Shown here: positions 16,301 through 25,549 of the stretch, in pieces
Layout of the letters: the number at the start of each line of letters is the position of its first letter
How positions within the stretch are numbered: the stretch's first letter is position 1
Origin: Alphaproteobacteria bacterium
GTDB lineage: Bacteria > Pseudomonadota > Alphaproteobacteria > CACIAM-22H2
Assembly (NCBI GenBank): GCA_016869415.1
Contig: VGEI01000002.1
Span: forward strand, 1-35,995
Direction: 5' to 3'
Length of the DNA: 35,995 nt
Made by a program: the position numbers and the translations under genes
Notes under the pieces: model-generated
What the model was told of the DNA's origin: nothing
The model's input: only the letters and a program-made list of their open reading frames with translations
Databases searched by the model: none

Positions 16301-16503
16301 GCCCAAGCGATCACCGTGTCGTCGATGTCGATGTCCAGCGTGCCGTCGTCACGGCTGAGCGCGCGCTCGACGAAGGGTGTCAGAAAGCTGAGCGAAATCG
16401 GGCCCTGCGACAACAGCCACCCGAGTATTCCCACGCCGATCAGGGTCAGGACGAACAGCGTCCCAACGATGTCAACGACCGTGCGCGATATCCGTCCGAA
16501 CAC
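13369..16503 (-). CDS. AsmA/YhdP-type large envelope protein (DUF3971-like)
   Basis: The 1044-residue protein has one N-terminal membrane helix at about residues 10-31 after a short basic start (FGRISRTVVD). A very long periplasmic part follows, rich in beta strands with repeated short amphipathic units. The C-terminal 200 residues (LTGILDSLTGEGIRFSGLEADF through INSLPSRIPIIGDIL and the FAANYRVTGPM region) match the AsmA-like C-terminal domain of YhdP-type proteins. Relatives form hydrophobic grooves that move phospholipid toward the outer membrane. The start is GTG at 16503. Function is inferred from family only. It diverges from glnE. Confidence 0.85.
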   Translation of the reverse strand: MFGRISRTVVDIVGTLFVLTLIGVGILGWLLSQGPISLSFLTPFVERALSRDDGTLDIDIDDTVIAWAGWRRTVDLQVRGVHVLGAGGRLMLEVPEASVSFSARALLRGMIAPTAIDVSGIRLRLQRTRDGAIRFGFPGIGAEEDTTGPVLLSELLAPPDPDRSLGYLRRLSIIEASVDISDEASGRTWSARDAEITLLRDQAGLRAEVVAAVDLGSARPSRVNATGVYHAAAARLAASTQLLDLDLSTLAAFDTVLKPLAGIHLPISGAVDVNLDSEFRVVDARFSFSGEGGHLTASSFDLPRDANVRRFAVRGTLPRGVHEVDVTEFVLDLGGPLVHLQGRLSGLGEKPRMQGQAVARNVPIDDLQRLWPRGVGKNARDWIVQNLSGGRVSEARAVFAGSEGAAGWIVDKVDGTLHASGVDITYLRPMPAIRGVEGRATFDVSRFDIVTSGGTIGRLRAGEGKVALYDLDTDIEKAAIELPVAGPVREAVILVDGPPLGFLKKIDLKPEDFGGDSAVQLAFRFPLKKDLKIDEVDVLATADITRYTQRNAALDQDVRDGELKLRVDARGFDISGRVVLGSVPAAVEMRREFADNAPILARTRARGRLGAAERKAFGLDFAEYIDGPADLAVEYVERRGMRGEVQLEAVLNDSKLMLAPFEWEKAPGKPATARARVAIDSGKAVSLPEFSVQAGDPKTGGLVANGTVTLGADGKSIAAADLAALRLGLTDVRGSFVRRGEVLVFSGIGPAFDLGPFYRDKSPRQADRAPLELNVDVERLYFDTDRLLYAVRFDGLRTSERWETADLAARTGPEMALNNQVSLQLKSDAGHQTLLARMEDAGAFLRAVDISSNVVGGRIEAQGLTDSAKPGRPLVGKLRMSEFRTVRAPILARVLSVALLTGILDSLTGEGIRFSGLEADFAYADPRLEILDAKASGPSLGVTARGAMDLDAETIELDGTIVPANAINSLPSRIPIIGDILTGRGGGIFAANYRVTGPMGEPRVSVNPLSVLAPGFLRNLFGGLPGTSPTGSTPPSELDPGSRN

Positions 16504-16622
16504 TCCGCCCAGACCTTTCCAAACCCGTCAACGCAAGCAGCCGGCCAGCGCCCATCGCGACAAACGCTTGACCCGGCCACCACGGTAGGGCTCCAGTGTG
16601 CGGCAAATTCCGGTCAGGGGAA

Positions 16623-19566
16623 ATGAAGGAATTACACTCCGGTTTCGCCCGTGCCCGCTGGCCACGCCCCGCCGATCCGGCGCAGGCGGCTGCCGAGCTC
16701 GAGCGCTGGATCGAGGAGTCCGGCGAGCTGCCGGCTGCGGAGCGATCGTTCACCCAAGCCCTGCCCCGGGACAAGCAGGGCAAGGCGCTCCTCACGGCAC
16801 TTTTCGGCAACAGTCCCTATCTCACTCTCGCCCTCATCGACGACATCGGCTTTGCCGTTGAGTTGCTGCGCCGGGGGCCGGAGGCGGCTCTGGAGGATGT
16901 CCTGGGAAATGCCCGCCGGGATTTCAGCGGCCCAATCGACGAAGCCTCGCTGATGGCCGGCCTGCGCCGCGCCAAGCGTCGGGCCTCGCTGACCATCGCC
17001 CTTGCCGATATTGCCGGACTCTGGCCGGTCGAGCGTGTCACCGCAGCCCTGAGCGAGACAGCCGACACGGCCCTCTCCCTCGCCGTCCGGCACCTGCTGC
17101 GCCAGGGAGCCGCCGGCGGCGCCTACAAGCTGAAGCATCCCAAGGAGCCGGAGCGTGATTCCGGGTTCGTGATTCTTGGCATGGGTAAGCTCGGCGCCCG
17201 CGAGCTCAACTATTCGAGCGATATCGACCTCATCGTCCTCTACGACCCCGAGACGATTGTCAGCGGCAATCCCGACGGCCTGCTTCAGGTCTTCATCCGC
17301 CTCACCCGAGCCCTGGTGAAGATCCTCGATGAGCGCCGGCCGGAAGGGTATGTGTTCCGCACCGATCTGCGCCTGCGGCCCGATCCCGCCTCGACTCCCC
17401 CTGCCCTGTCCATGCTCGCCGCCGAAACCTATTACGAGAGTCTCGGCCAGAATTGGGAACGGGCCGCCATGATCAAGGCGCGGCCGGTGGCCGGAGATAT
17501 CGCAGCGGGGACCGCCTTCCTGCAACGGCTGCGTCCTTATGTCTGGCGCAAGAATCTCGACTTCTCGGCTATCCAGGACATCCACTCGATCAAGCGCCAG
17601 ATCAACGCCCATCGCGGCGGCGGCACGGTGGCGCTGGCCGGACATAACATCAAGCTCGGGCGCGGCGGCATCCGCGAGATCGAGTTCTTCGCCCAGACGC
17701 AGCAGCTCATCTGGGGCGGGCGCTCACCGGAGCTCCGCCAGATCCAAACCTGCCCGGCGATCGAGGCGTTGCGCGACGCCGGCCATGTCAAGCCGGAGAC
17801 CGCCGCAGCACTGATCGAGGCCTATCGTTTCCTCCGCAAGGTCGAGCACCGGCTGCAGATGGTCAATGATCAGCAGACCCATGCGCTGCCCGGCGAAGCC
17901 GGGCTTCCGGCCTTCGCCACGTTCCTTGGGTATGAGAGCGTAGCCGAGTTCAGCGCCGAGCTGCTCCACCACCTGACGCAGGTCGAGAAGCACTACGCCA
18001 GGCTCTTCGAGGAAGCGCCGAACCTGGGCAGCCAGGGCAGCCTGGTCTTTACCGGGACCGAAGACGATCCGGCGACACTGGAGACCCTTTCGAAACTCGG
18101 CTTTCGCGACATGAAGATGGTGGCGGCAACAGTCCGCGGCTGGCACCACGGCCGCTATCGGGCGATGCGTAGCGTGCGGGCCCGTGAGCTGCTGACCGAG
18201 CTGATGCCGGTGCTGCTGGAAGCGCTCGCACGCACGGCTCAGCCGGATACGGCCTTTGTCCGCTTCGACGGATTCCTCTCGCAGCTCCCCGCCGGGGTTC
18301 AGCTGTTTTCGCTGTTCCACGCCAACCCGGCATTGCTGCAGCTGGTGGCCGAAATCATGGGTGGGGCACCCCGGCTCGCCGACCTCCTGAGCCGTCACCC
18401 TCACCTGCTCGACAGTGTGCTGGGCTCCCAGTTCCTGGCGCCGCCGCCGGACCGGGCCACCCTCGGCAGCGATCTCAACCGCGGCCTGACGCAGGCCCGC
18501 GACTTCCAGGACACGCTCGATGTCCTGCGGCGCTGGAAGGGCGAGCGCGAGTTCCAGATCGGCGTGCAGATGCTGCGCGGCGTTCTGCCGGCTTCTGCGG
18601 CCGGCGCCGCCCTGGCCGACATCGCCGAAGCCTGCATCGCGGCGCTGCAGCCCGCTGTCGAAGCCGAGTTCGCGCGCCAGCACGGCAAGGTTCCCGGCGG
18701 CGCCATGGCCATCGCCGCCTTCGGCAAACTGGGCGGGCGCGAGATGACGGTGACCTCCGACCTCGACCTCATCCTGCTGTGGGACGCGCCGGAGAAGGTC
18801 GAGCAGTCGGACGGCGCCAAACCCCTGCCGGTCGGCCTCTACTACCAGCGTCTGGCGCAGCGCCTGATCAACGCCGTCACCGCGCCGACTGGAGAAGGCA
18901 CGCTTTACGAGATCGACCTGCGCCTGCGGCCTTCAGGCAGCAAGGGCCCGATCGCCACCAATCTCGACGGTTTCGTCAAGTATCAGCACAACGAGGCCTG
19001 GACCTGGGAGCATCAGGCCCTCACCCGCGCCCGGCCGCTGACCGGACCGCCGGCGCTGCAGAAAAGGATCACTGCCGCGATCCACGAGGTTCTGGTGAAG
19101 ACGCGCGACGGCGCCAAGCTGGCGCGCGACGTCGCCGAGATGCGCGAGCGCATGGCCCGCGAACACGCCGCCAAGCAGCCCTGGGACATCAAGCACTGGC
19201 GCGGCGGGCTGGTCGATATCGAGTTCCTGGTGCAGTACCTGCAACTCCGCCATGCGCACCAGCATCCCGGGATCCTGACGACCAACACCGCGCAGGCATT
19301 GGACAACGCCGTCGCGGCCGGTGTCCTGCCGGCCGATGCGGGGCGCGACCTGCGCCAGGCGCTCGACATCAGCCAGACGGTGCAGGGCCTGATCCGCCTG
19401 ACCCTGGCGGGCGATTTCGATCCGGGCGAGGCGCCCGAAGGGCTCAAACGAGCCCTGGCCCGCGCCGCCAGCGCGGTTGACTTCGCCGATCTGGAGGCGA
19501 CAATCCGCGGGCGCACCGCCCGCGCGCACGAGTTATTCAAGACGCTGATCGAGCAGGGGACCCAGG

Positions 19567-19577
<11 letters not shown>
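16623..19577 (+). CDS. glnE: Bifunctional glutamine synthetase adenylyltransferase/deadenylase GlnE
   Basis: GlnE adds and removes AMP on glutamine synthetase in response to PII state, and so sets ammonia assimilation. The 984-residue protein contains two nucleotidyltransferase domains. The N-terminal one has GMGKLGARELNYSSDIDLIVLYD-type sequence with Asp200 and Asp202. The C-terminal one has AFGKLGGREMTVTSDLDLILL. LRLRPSGSKGP and WEHQALTRARP follow in the second domain. The ATG at 16623 has AGGGGA just upstream. A GTG at 16596 would add nine residues. Its end overlaps the next gene by 11 bases. Confidence 0.96.
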
Positions 19578-20097
<520 letters not shown>

Positions 20098-20135
20098 TAA
20101 GACAGGGGCGCTCTAGCGGGCCGCCGTCGCTTCGG

Positions 20136-20438
20136 TCAACGCTTCTTCTTGCCGCGAATGCCGCCGCGCGACAGCGCCTTGACCATGGTGCGCTCGTCGA
20201 AGGCGGGCAGCGAGGTGAGCTTGCCGAAGCCCTGCTCGGAGTACCAGACGGAGAAGGCGAGCATCGCCTCGGGGTTCGGCGCGTCGACGACGTCGACGAA
20301 GTCGAACTGGCCTTGCGTGTAGTAGACGCTCTCAAGCTTCATGCCGAGCTCGCGCAGCTTGGCGCGGGCGTTGGCCGTGCGGCTTTCCTGCTTCTTCATC
20401 GAGCCGGCGCCAAGCGTGCCGAGCATGACGTATTTCAT
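20136..20438 (-). CDS. GYD domain protein
   Basis: This 100-residue protein starts MKYVMLGTLGAGSMKKQ. It carries the GYD-family pattern of a small ferredoxin-like alpha/beta fold, with KLRELGMKLESVYYTQGQFDFVDVVDAP in the middle. The biochemical role of the family is not known. The C-terminal residues are basic (GGIRGKKKR). GGAGG lies before the ATG at 20438. It ends 38 bases from the convergent peroxiredoxin gene and lies 81 bases downstream of the ABC importer genes on the same strand. Confidence 0.82.
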   Translation of the reverse strand: MKYVMLGTLGAGSMKKQESRTANARAKLRELGMKLESVYYTQGQFDFVDVVDAPNPEAMLAFSVWYSEQGFGKLTSLPAFDERTMVKALSRGGIRGKKKR

Positions 20439-20457
20439 AGCCGTCCTCCGTCGTTAT

Positions 20458-20471
20458 TGGGCGCAAGCCCA
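20458..20471. other. Short hairpin between ABC permease and GYD gene
   Basis: TGGGC and GCCCA pair around a GCAA tetraloop. The surrounding 81-base gap (20439-20519) also contains a run of CCGG repeats. It may shorten or end the ABC transcript, but no T tract follows on either strand. Confidence 0.3.
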
Positions 20472-20519
20472 GTCTAGCCGGCCGGCCGGCCCGGGTCACG
20501 CCCGCCGCCGGCGCTGCCG

Positions 20520-22169
20520 TCAGACGAAGGCGCTCTCGTTGCGCCCCGAGACCCGGAAGATGAGATAGACCGCCAGCCCCGAGGCGAAGAGGAGAATGGT
20601 GGCCAGCGCCGCCGCCGTGCCGAACTCGCCGTCAAGCACCGAGAGGTAAATGCGCACCGGCATGGTCATGGTGCGGCCGACATAGAGGATGAGCGAGCTC
20701 GACAGCTCGTTGATCGCGGTGATGAAGCTCATCAGGCCGCCGGCCACGATGCCCGGCAGCATCAGCGGCAGGGTGATCTTGAGGAAGGCCTGGGCCGGTC
20801 CCGCGCCGAGCGAGATCGCCGCCTCCTCCAGGCTGCCCTTGATCTGCTTGAGGATGGAGACGCTTGAGCGCACGGTGTAGGGCAGCCGCCGGATGAACAG
20901 CATCAGCACGATGATGGTGGCCGTGCCGGTGAGCTCGAGCGGCGGCACGTTGAAGGTAACGACGTAAGCCAGCCCCAGCACTACGCCGGGCATGACGAAG
21001 GGAATGACGAAGGCGCCGTCGAGGGCACCGGTGAGAACCGTCTCGCGCCGCGCCAGCAGGTAGCCGATGCCCGTGCCGACGATGACGATCAGCGCCACGG
21101 CGATGAAAGAATAGGTGGCGCTGTTGCCGATGACGTGTGGCACCTCGCGGATGATCTTGGCGTAGCTGTCGAGGGAGAGCCCCGGCTGGAACACCGGTCC
21201 GCTGGTCTTGCGGAACGACATGTAGATGACGACCAGCGAGGGCAGCGAGCTCACCAGCACGATGCTGTAGCAGACAACATGCGCCACGACCGAGGCGAGG
21301 CGGCCGAGCCGGCGCGGCACCGGGCGGCGGATCAGCGCGCCGGCGACGTTGCGCCGCCGCACGGCGTAACGCTGCAGGGCGACGACGACCAGCGACATGG
21401 CGATGAGCACGACGCTGGTGGCCGAGGCGAGGCCCGGATTGCCGCCCATCTCGCTGTTGAACAGATTGTAGGCCGTGGTGGCGAGCACACGCACATTCCC
21501 GCCGACGATGGAGGGCGTGCCGAAATCGGCGATCGACAGCACGAAGGTGAGCAGCGCTGCCGCACTGATCGCCGGAAAGACCAGCGGCAAGGTGATCTGG
21601 AACAGGCGCCGCCACGGGCGCGCCCCCAGCCCCTCCGCCGCCTCCTCGATCGACGGGTTGATGGTGCCGAGGCTGCTGGCGGTGAGCAGGAAGACGAAGG
21701 GATAGAATTTGAGGCTGAAGACCAGAATGATGCCGAAGAAGCCGTAGATCGACGGGACCTCGATGCCGATCGATTCCAGCCCCAGCCGTATGAAGCCGTT
21801 ACGCCCCAGCATCATGATCCAGGCATAGGCACCGATGAACGGCGGCGAGACCAGGGCGAGCACCGCCAGGGTCGAGAGGAACTGCCTTCCGGCGATGACG
21901 TAGCGCGTGGTCAGCACGGCCAGCGGAATGCCGAGAAGCAGCGCCCCCAGCATGCCGCCCACACCCACGATGAGGCTGTTGAGCATCGCCGTCTGGAAGA
22001 ACGGCCGGGTCAGCACGCGGACGTAGTTGTCGAGAGTCAGGTCTCCCGTCCGGTTGTCGATGACACTGGCGGCGAAAATGCTGGTCAGCGGCCACACCAG
22101 CAGGACGCCGATGACGCCGACCGAGACGGCCAGCACCAGCGTCCAGACGTCGACCCTGGCGTTCTTCAT
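20520..22169 (-). CDS. ABC importer permease, fused two-domain FbpB/ThiP type
   Basis: The 549-residue membrane protein consists of two tandem binding-protein-dependent permease domains, about 12 membrane segments in all. Each half has an EAA loop: EAAEGLGARPWRRLFQITLP in the first and EEAAISLGAGPAQAFLKITLP in the second. Such fused permeases serve iron(III), thiamine, aminoethylphosphonate and similar importers. The ATG at 22169 overlaps the stop of the ATPase gene in an ATGA, so translation is coupled. The substrate cannot be told from the permease. Confidence 0.92.
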   Translation of the reverse strand: MKNARVDVWTLVLAVSVGVIGVLLVWPLTSIFAASVIDNRTGDLTLDNYVRVLTRPFFQTAMLNSLIVGVGGMLGALLLGIPLAVLTTRYVIAGRQFLSTLAVLALVSPPFIGAYAWIMMLGRNGFIRLGLESIGIEVPSIYGFFGIILVFSLKFYPFVFLLTASSLGTINPSIEEAAEGLGARPWRRLFQITLPLVFPAISAAALLTFVLSIADFGTPSIVGGNVRVLATTAYNLFNSEMGGNPGLASATSVVLIAMSLVVVALQRYAVRRRNVAGALIRRPVPRRLGRLASVVAHVVCYSIVLVSSLPSLVVIYMSFRKTSGPVFQPGLSLDSYAKIIREVPHVIGNSATYSFIAVALIVIVGTGIGYLLARRETVLTGALDGAFVIPFVMPGVVLGLAYVVTFNVPPLELTGTATIIVLMLFIRRLPYTVRSSVSILKQIKGSLEEAAISLGAGPAQAFLKITLPLMLPGIVAGGLMSFITAINELSSSLILYVGRTMTMPVRIYLSVLDGEFGTAAALATILLFASGLAVYLIFRVSGRNESAFV

Positions 22170-23254
22170 GGCCGCAAATCGATGCGCCGCTCGTCCGTGG
22201 CGTCGAAGGCGTGCAGGCAGCGCACCGGCAGGGTGACGGTCAGCCTCGTATCGACCTCGGCGAGCCGCGCCGTGTCGGGGCGATAGAGGTGGACAAGGAG
22301 CGGCGCGAAACCGCTGCCTTCCACGCGATAGAGCGCGTCGCGTCCGGCGTAGGTGACCTTGCGCAGCGTGGCCTCCAGGCGCAGGGCCGGTCCCTCGCCG
22401 GCCGGCGAACCACCGATAGTCACATCCTCGGGCCGGATCGACAGCGTCACCCGCGAGCGCCCCGCCAGGCCGGCCAGAGCGACGGCGGCACTTCCCAGCC
22501 GCACCTCGCCACCCGGGCCCACGGCGATATCGCGGAAGACGTTCATCGCCCCGACGAAGGAGGCGACGAACAGGGTCGCCGGCCTGGCGTAGACGTCATG
22601 CGGCGAGCCCACCTGGTGCACGCGGCCGCGCTCCATGATGCAGATGCGGTCCGAGATGACCAGCGCTTCCTCCTGGTCATGGGTGACGTAGAGCGTGGTG
22701 ATGCCTAGCGAGCGCTGCAGGTCGCGGATCTCGTCGCGCAGGCCCACCCGCAGTTTGGCGTCGAGATTGGACAGCGGCTCGTCCATCAGCAGGATCCGCG
22801 GGTTGATGACCATGGCCCGCGCCAGGGCGACACGCTGCTGCTGCCCGCCCGAGAGCTCGTACGGCAGCCGCGCCTCCAGGCCGCCCAACTGCACCAGGGC
22901 GAGCGCGCGGGCGACACGCTCGGCGATCTCGGCCTTCGGCGTCTTGCGCGTCACCAGGCCGAAGCCGACATTGTCCTCGACCGACATATGGGGAAAGACG
23001 GCGTAGTCCTGGTAGACCATGCCGATGTTGCGCCGATGCGCCGGCACGTTGTCGATGCGCCCGCCGTCGACCAGGATCTCGCCGCTGTCGTGGCTGTTGA
23101 AGCCGGCGACGGTGCGCAGCAGCGTCGTCTTGCCGCAGCCCGAGGGACCGAGCAACGTGAAGAACTCGCCGGACTTGATCGCCAGCGAGATGTCGTCGAG
23201 AGCCGTGACTCCGGGGTAGCTCTTCCGGATGTTCTGGATGTCTAGGCGGGCCAC
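22166..23254 (-). CDS. ABC importer ATPase, FbpC/PotA-like
   Basis: This 362-residue ATPase energises the importer. The Walker A GPSGCGKTT is at residues 36-44, the signature LSGGQQQR follows PYEL, and the Walker B is ILLMDEPLSNLD. A C-terminal TOBE domain covers about 285-350 (VTLSIRPEDVTIGG). The start is GTG at 23254. A nearby ATG at 23265 is in another frame. The gene lies 39 bases after the binding-protein gene and overlaps the permease start. Confidence 0.94.
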   Translation of the reverse strand: MARLDIQNIRKSYPGVTALDDISLAIKSGEFFTLLGPSGCGKTTLLRTVAGFNSHDSGEILVDGGRIDNVPAHRRNIGMVYQDYAVFPHMSVEDNVGFGLVTRKTPKAEIAERVARALALVQLGGLEARLPYELSGGQQQRVALARAMVINPRILLMDEPLSNLDAKLRVGLRDEIRDLQRSLGITTLYVTHDQEEALVISDRICIMERGRVHQVGSPHDVYARPATLFVASFVGAMNVFRDIAVGPGGEVRLGSAAVALAGLAGRSRVTLSIRPEDVTIGGSPAGEGPALRLEATLRKVTYAGRDALYRVEGSGFAPLLVHLYRPDTARLAEVDTRLTVTLPVRCLHAFDATDERRIDLRP

Positions 23255-23293
23255 CGGCTCCCCATGGCTCGGCCGCGCTTTACCGGGCGCAGC

Positions 23294-24286
23294 TCAACGC
23301 GACTGCAGCAGGTCGTTCCACTTGTCGATGTACTCTTTGCGCTTGTTGGCCGCGTTCTTGATGTCGTAGTTGACCAGCTTGATCTGCTCCAGCGGCTTGA
23401 GGGCCCCCGGCGGCTTGGCGTCCTTGCGGATCGGGCGGCGGCCGAGCTCCTGGACCACCAGCTCCTGCGTCGGCGCGCTCAGCGCCCAGTCGATGAAGGC
23501 CTTGCCCGCGGCGGGATTGGGTGCGCGCCGCACCAGGGCCATGCCGTCGGCGATCACCGAGGTGCCGTCCTCGGGATAGACGATGGCCACCGGCCCGCCG
23601 TTCTTGAGGAAGAGATAGGCGTTGTCCTCCAGCGTGATGCCGACACTCGCCTCGCCGTCGTTGACGAAGCGCGGCACAGCACCGGAGCTGGCGGAGATGT
23701 TCATGTTGCGGAACACGGTCTTGAACCTGTCCCAGCCGGCGGCGTTGTCGCCGTAGATGGTCAGGAAGGTGTTGAGCTGCATGTAGGCCGAGCCGGACTT
23801 GTCGGCATCGGCGGCCGAGATCTGGCCGCGGAAACGCGGCTGCGCCAGATCCATCCAGGTTTTCGGATACTCCTCGGGCTTCAGCTTGCGCGTGTTGATG
23901 ACGAAGACGTTGAGGATGCCGGTGTAGGGCAGCCAGGCACCGGTGGTCTTGAAGGCGTCCGCGATCATCGCGGCGTCCTTCGGCTGATAGGGCTCGAGCA
24001 GGTTGGCGTTGGCCTCGAGCAGCTCGGCGCCGATGCTCCAGATGACGTCGGCCTTGGGGCTGGCCTGCTCGGCGCGCACCCGGTTGATGATGTCGCCCGA
24101 GCCGGCCTTGACCACGTCGGCCTTTATGCCGGTCGCCTTCTCGAACTCAGGCAGCAGCCGCTCGACGATATTCGCGGTGTGCGCCGTGTAGACGCTGACC
24201 CGCTGCTGCGCCTCGGCCGGAACGGCCAGCGCCAGGCCCATCGCGGCACCGGCAAGAATCGCGGAAACCCGGGTCAGTGTGCTCAT
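23294..24286 (-). CDS. Periplasmic substrate-binding protein, iron(III)/aminoethylphosphonate type
   Basis: The 330-residue protein has a Sec signal peptide, with probable cleavage after Ala26 (AVPAEA-QQ). The mature start VSVYTAHTANIVERLLPEFEKATGIK and the later KADVIWSIGAELLEANANLLEPY follow the AfuA/PhnS cluster of binding proteins. This cluster includes carriers of ferric ion, 2-aminoethylphosphonate and phosphorylated sugars. The tyrosine pair that binds iron in FbpA is not clearly recognisable, so ferric ion is not assured. It is the first gene of the three-gene operon. GGAGAGG precedes the ATG. Confidence 0.88.
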   Translation of the reverse strand: MSTLTRVSAILAGAAMGLALAVPAEAQQRVSVYTAHTANIVERLLPEFEKATGIKADVVKAGSGDIINRVRAEQASPKADVIWSIGAELLEANANLLEPYQPKDAAMIADAFKTTGAWLPYTGILNVFVINTRKLKPEEYPKTWMDLAQPRFRGQISAADADKSGSAYMQLNTFLTIYGDNAAGWDRFKTVFRNMNISASSGAVPRFVNDGEASVGITLEDNAYLFLKNGGPVAIVYPEDGTSVIADGMALVRRAPNPAAGKAFIDWALSAPTQELVVQELGRRPIRKDAKPPGALKPLEQIKLVNYDIKNAANKRKEYIDKWNDLLQSR

Positions 24287-24310
24287 CGTTCCTCTCCCGT
24301 CGTTCGTGGC

Positions 24311-24324
24311 GTGCGTTAACGCAC
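24311..24324. promoter_or_regulatory. Perfect 14-bp palindrome upstream of the ABC operon
   Basis: GTGCGTTAACGCAC is fully self-complementary. It lies 25 bases upstream of the binding-protein ATG (24286) and 54 bases upstream of the phosphatase ATG on the other strand (24378). This is a normal place for a dimeric repressor to act on one or both divergent genes. No regulator gene adjoins it, so the protein that binds is unknown. Confidence 0.45.
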
Positions 24325-24377
24325 TACCTTTGTCTGCCTATAGTGGAACGTCCGTGGCAAATCTGCAATGTATCTGC

Positions 24378-25370
24378 ATGCACATCGAAGCCTTCAGCGA
24401 AGGCAAGAATCTCGACGATCCCGAAGCCAACGAGGACCAATTCCTGGTCCTGCCCGGCCGCGGCTACGCGGTCATCGACGGCGTCACGGACCGCACCGGC
24501 CATCGTTACGACGGCAAGCTGGCAGGCCGGATTTCCAGCCGCGCGGTGCAGAAGGCGGTGTCGGCTTTCCTGCTGGCGGCCGGCGAGGCCGTCGACCCGG
24601 TTCGCCTCGCCGAGGCGGCGGCGGCAGCCATCCGCGCCGCCTACGAGCGCCACGACGTTCTCGAGATCGCCCGCGCCGATCCGGCGCGGCGCTTCGGCGC
24701 CACGCTCGCACTTGCCGCCCATTGCGGCGACAGGCTGCGCTTCGTGCTCATCGGCGACAGCGGCCTGCGGCTCAACGGCGAGGAGGTCTGGATCAACGAC
24801 ACCGGGCTCGACCTGGTGACCTCGAGCCTGCGGCAGGAGGCCTACCGGCTGGTCGGCGAGGCCGGCGGCACGCCGGACGACAAGCGCCGCATCGGCCGGG
24901 CTTGCGTCTGGCACGGTGCGGCCCGCCTTCACCCTGACCTCAAACCGTGGATCGACGAAGCAGCGCTCCGCACCCTGTACGCCCGCGCCCTCGAGCGTTC
25001 GCGTGCCCGTTTTCCGATGGCGCCGGAGGCCGATATCCGCCTGCTACTCGATGGCGGCGTGATGACCGGTCAGACCCGCTTCCAGAACAACACCGACAGC
25101 CCGCTCAGCTATGCGGTTCTCGACGGCTTCGACGTCGCGCATCCGCTCGTCCGCATCGTCGACCGGCCCCTGGCCTCGATCCGCTCCATCGAGCTGTTCA
25201 CCGACGGCTACTTCAAGCCGGGCGTGACACCCGACATCGCCGCCTGGGAAGCCGCCTTCGACGAGGTCGAGCGCCTCGACCCGGAGAAGATCGACCGTTA
25301 CCCCTCGGTCAAGGGCACCATCGGACGCATCCGGGCCGACGACCGCACGGTGGTCATCGTCCGGTTCTGA
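24378..25370 (+). CDS. PP2C-like (PPM family) phosphatase domain protein
   Basis: The 330-residue soluble protein has the main metal-binding motifs of PPM phosphatases: NEDQF near residue 18-22, VIDGVTD at 32-38, RFGATLALAA at 106-115, IGDSGLRL at 126-133, and a late ELFTDGYF segment. Many such proteins remove phosphate from serine or threonine. No kinase partner or FHA protein is next to it. About 100 residues between the GDSG and TDG motifs are unlike housekeeping PP2C. The ATG at 24378 is chosen because the open frame upstream runs into the divergent promoter region. Confidence 0.78.
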   Translation: MHIEAFSEGKNLDDPEANEDQFLVLPGRGYAVIDGVTDRTGHRYDGKLAGRISSRAVQKAVSAFLLAAGEAVDPVRLAEAAAAAIRAAYERHDVLEIARADPARRFGATLALAAHCGDRLRFVLIGDSGLRLNGEEVWINDTGLDLVTSSLRQEAYRLVGEAGGTPDDKRRIGRACVWHGAARLHPDLKPWIDEAALRTLYARALERSRARFPMAPEADIRLLLDGGVMTGQTRFQNNTDSPLSYAVLDGFDVAHPLVRIVDRPLASIRSIELFTDGYFKPGVTPDIAAWEAAFDEVERLDPEKIDRYPSVKGTIGRIRADDRTVVIVRF

Positions 25371-25459
25371 GGCCCCGGAGCGCCGGTTTACCGCGCTTCG
25401 CCACTGTGGATAAACGGCCGGTGAGGCCAAATTCGGCCGTCCGGCCCGAGACTTAAAAA

Positions 25460-25485
25460 GTCGAAATGTCTATAGACGTTTTGAC
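25460..25485. promoter_or_regulatory. 26-bp near-perfect palindrome upstream of the Mrr gene
   Basis: The central GTCTATAGAC (25468-25477) is a perfect 10-bp palindrome. On both sides the symmetry continues with AAA/TTT and then GTC/GAC; only two symmetric pairs mismatch in 26 bases. It lies in a locally AT-rich stretch 65 bases before the ATG at 25550. This is a strong candidate site for a dimeric repressor. Confidence 0.5.
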
Positions 25486-25517
25486 CCCTTGTCGGTGGAG
25501 CGCCGGCGCCCCATTTC

Positions 25518-25538
25518 TTGCAGACGCATTGTCTGTAA
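25518..25538. promoter_or_regulatory. Second palindrome just upstream of the Mrr start
   Basis: TTGCAGAC and GTCTGTAA form an inverted repeat around a 5-base centre, with one mismatched pair. It ends 11 bases before the ATG at 25550. The GTCTRTA arm is shared with the 26-bp palindrome at 25460-25485, which suggests the same protein reads both. Confidence 0.4.
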
Positions 25539-25549
25539 GGGCGACGGCC

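Noticed and set aside
23294..24286. Firm assignment as a ferric iron-binding protein
   Set aside because: The iron-binding tyrosine pair could not be identified with confidence, and the same family carries aminoethylphosphonate and other ligands.
24345..24375. Possible sigma54 promoter (TGGCAAATCTGCA) before the phosphatase
   Set aside because: The spacing between the GG and GC elements is 7 rather than 10 bases, so it does not fit the -24/-12 pattern.
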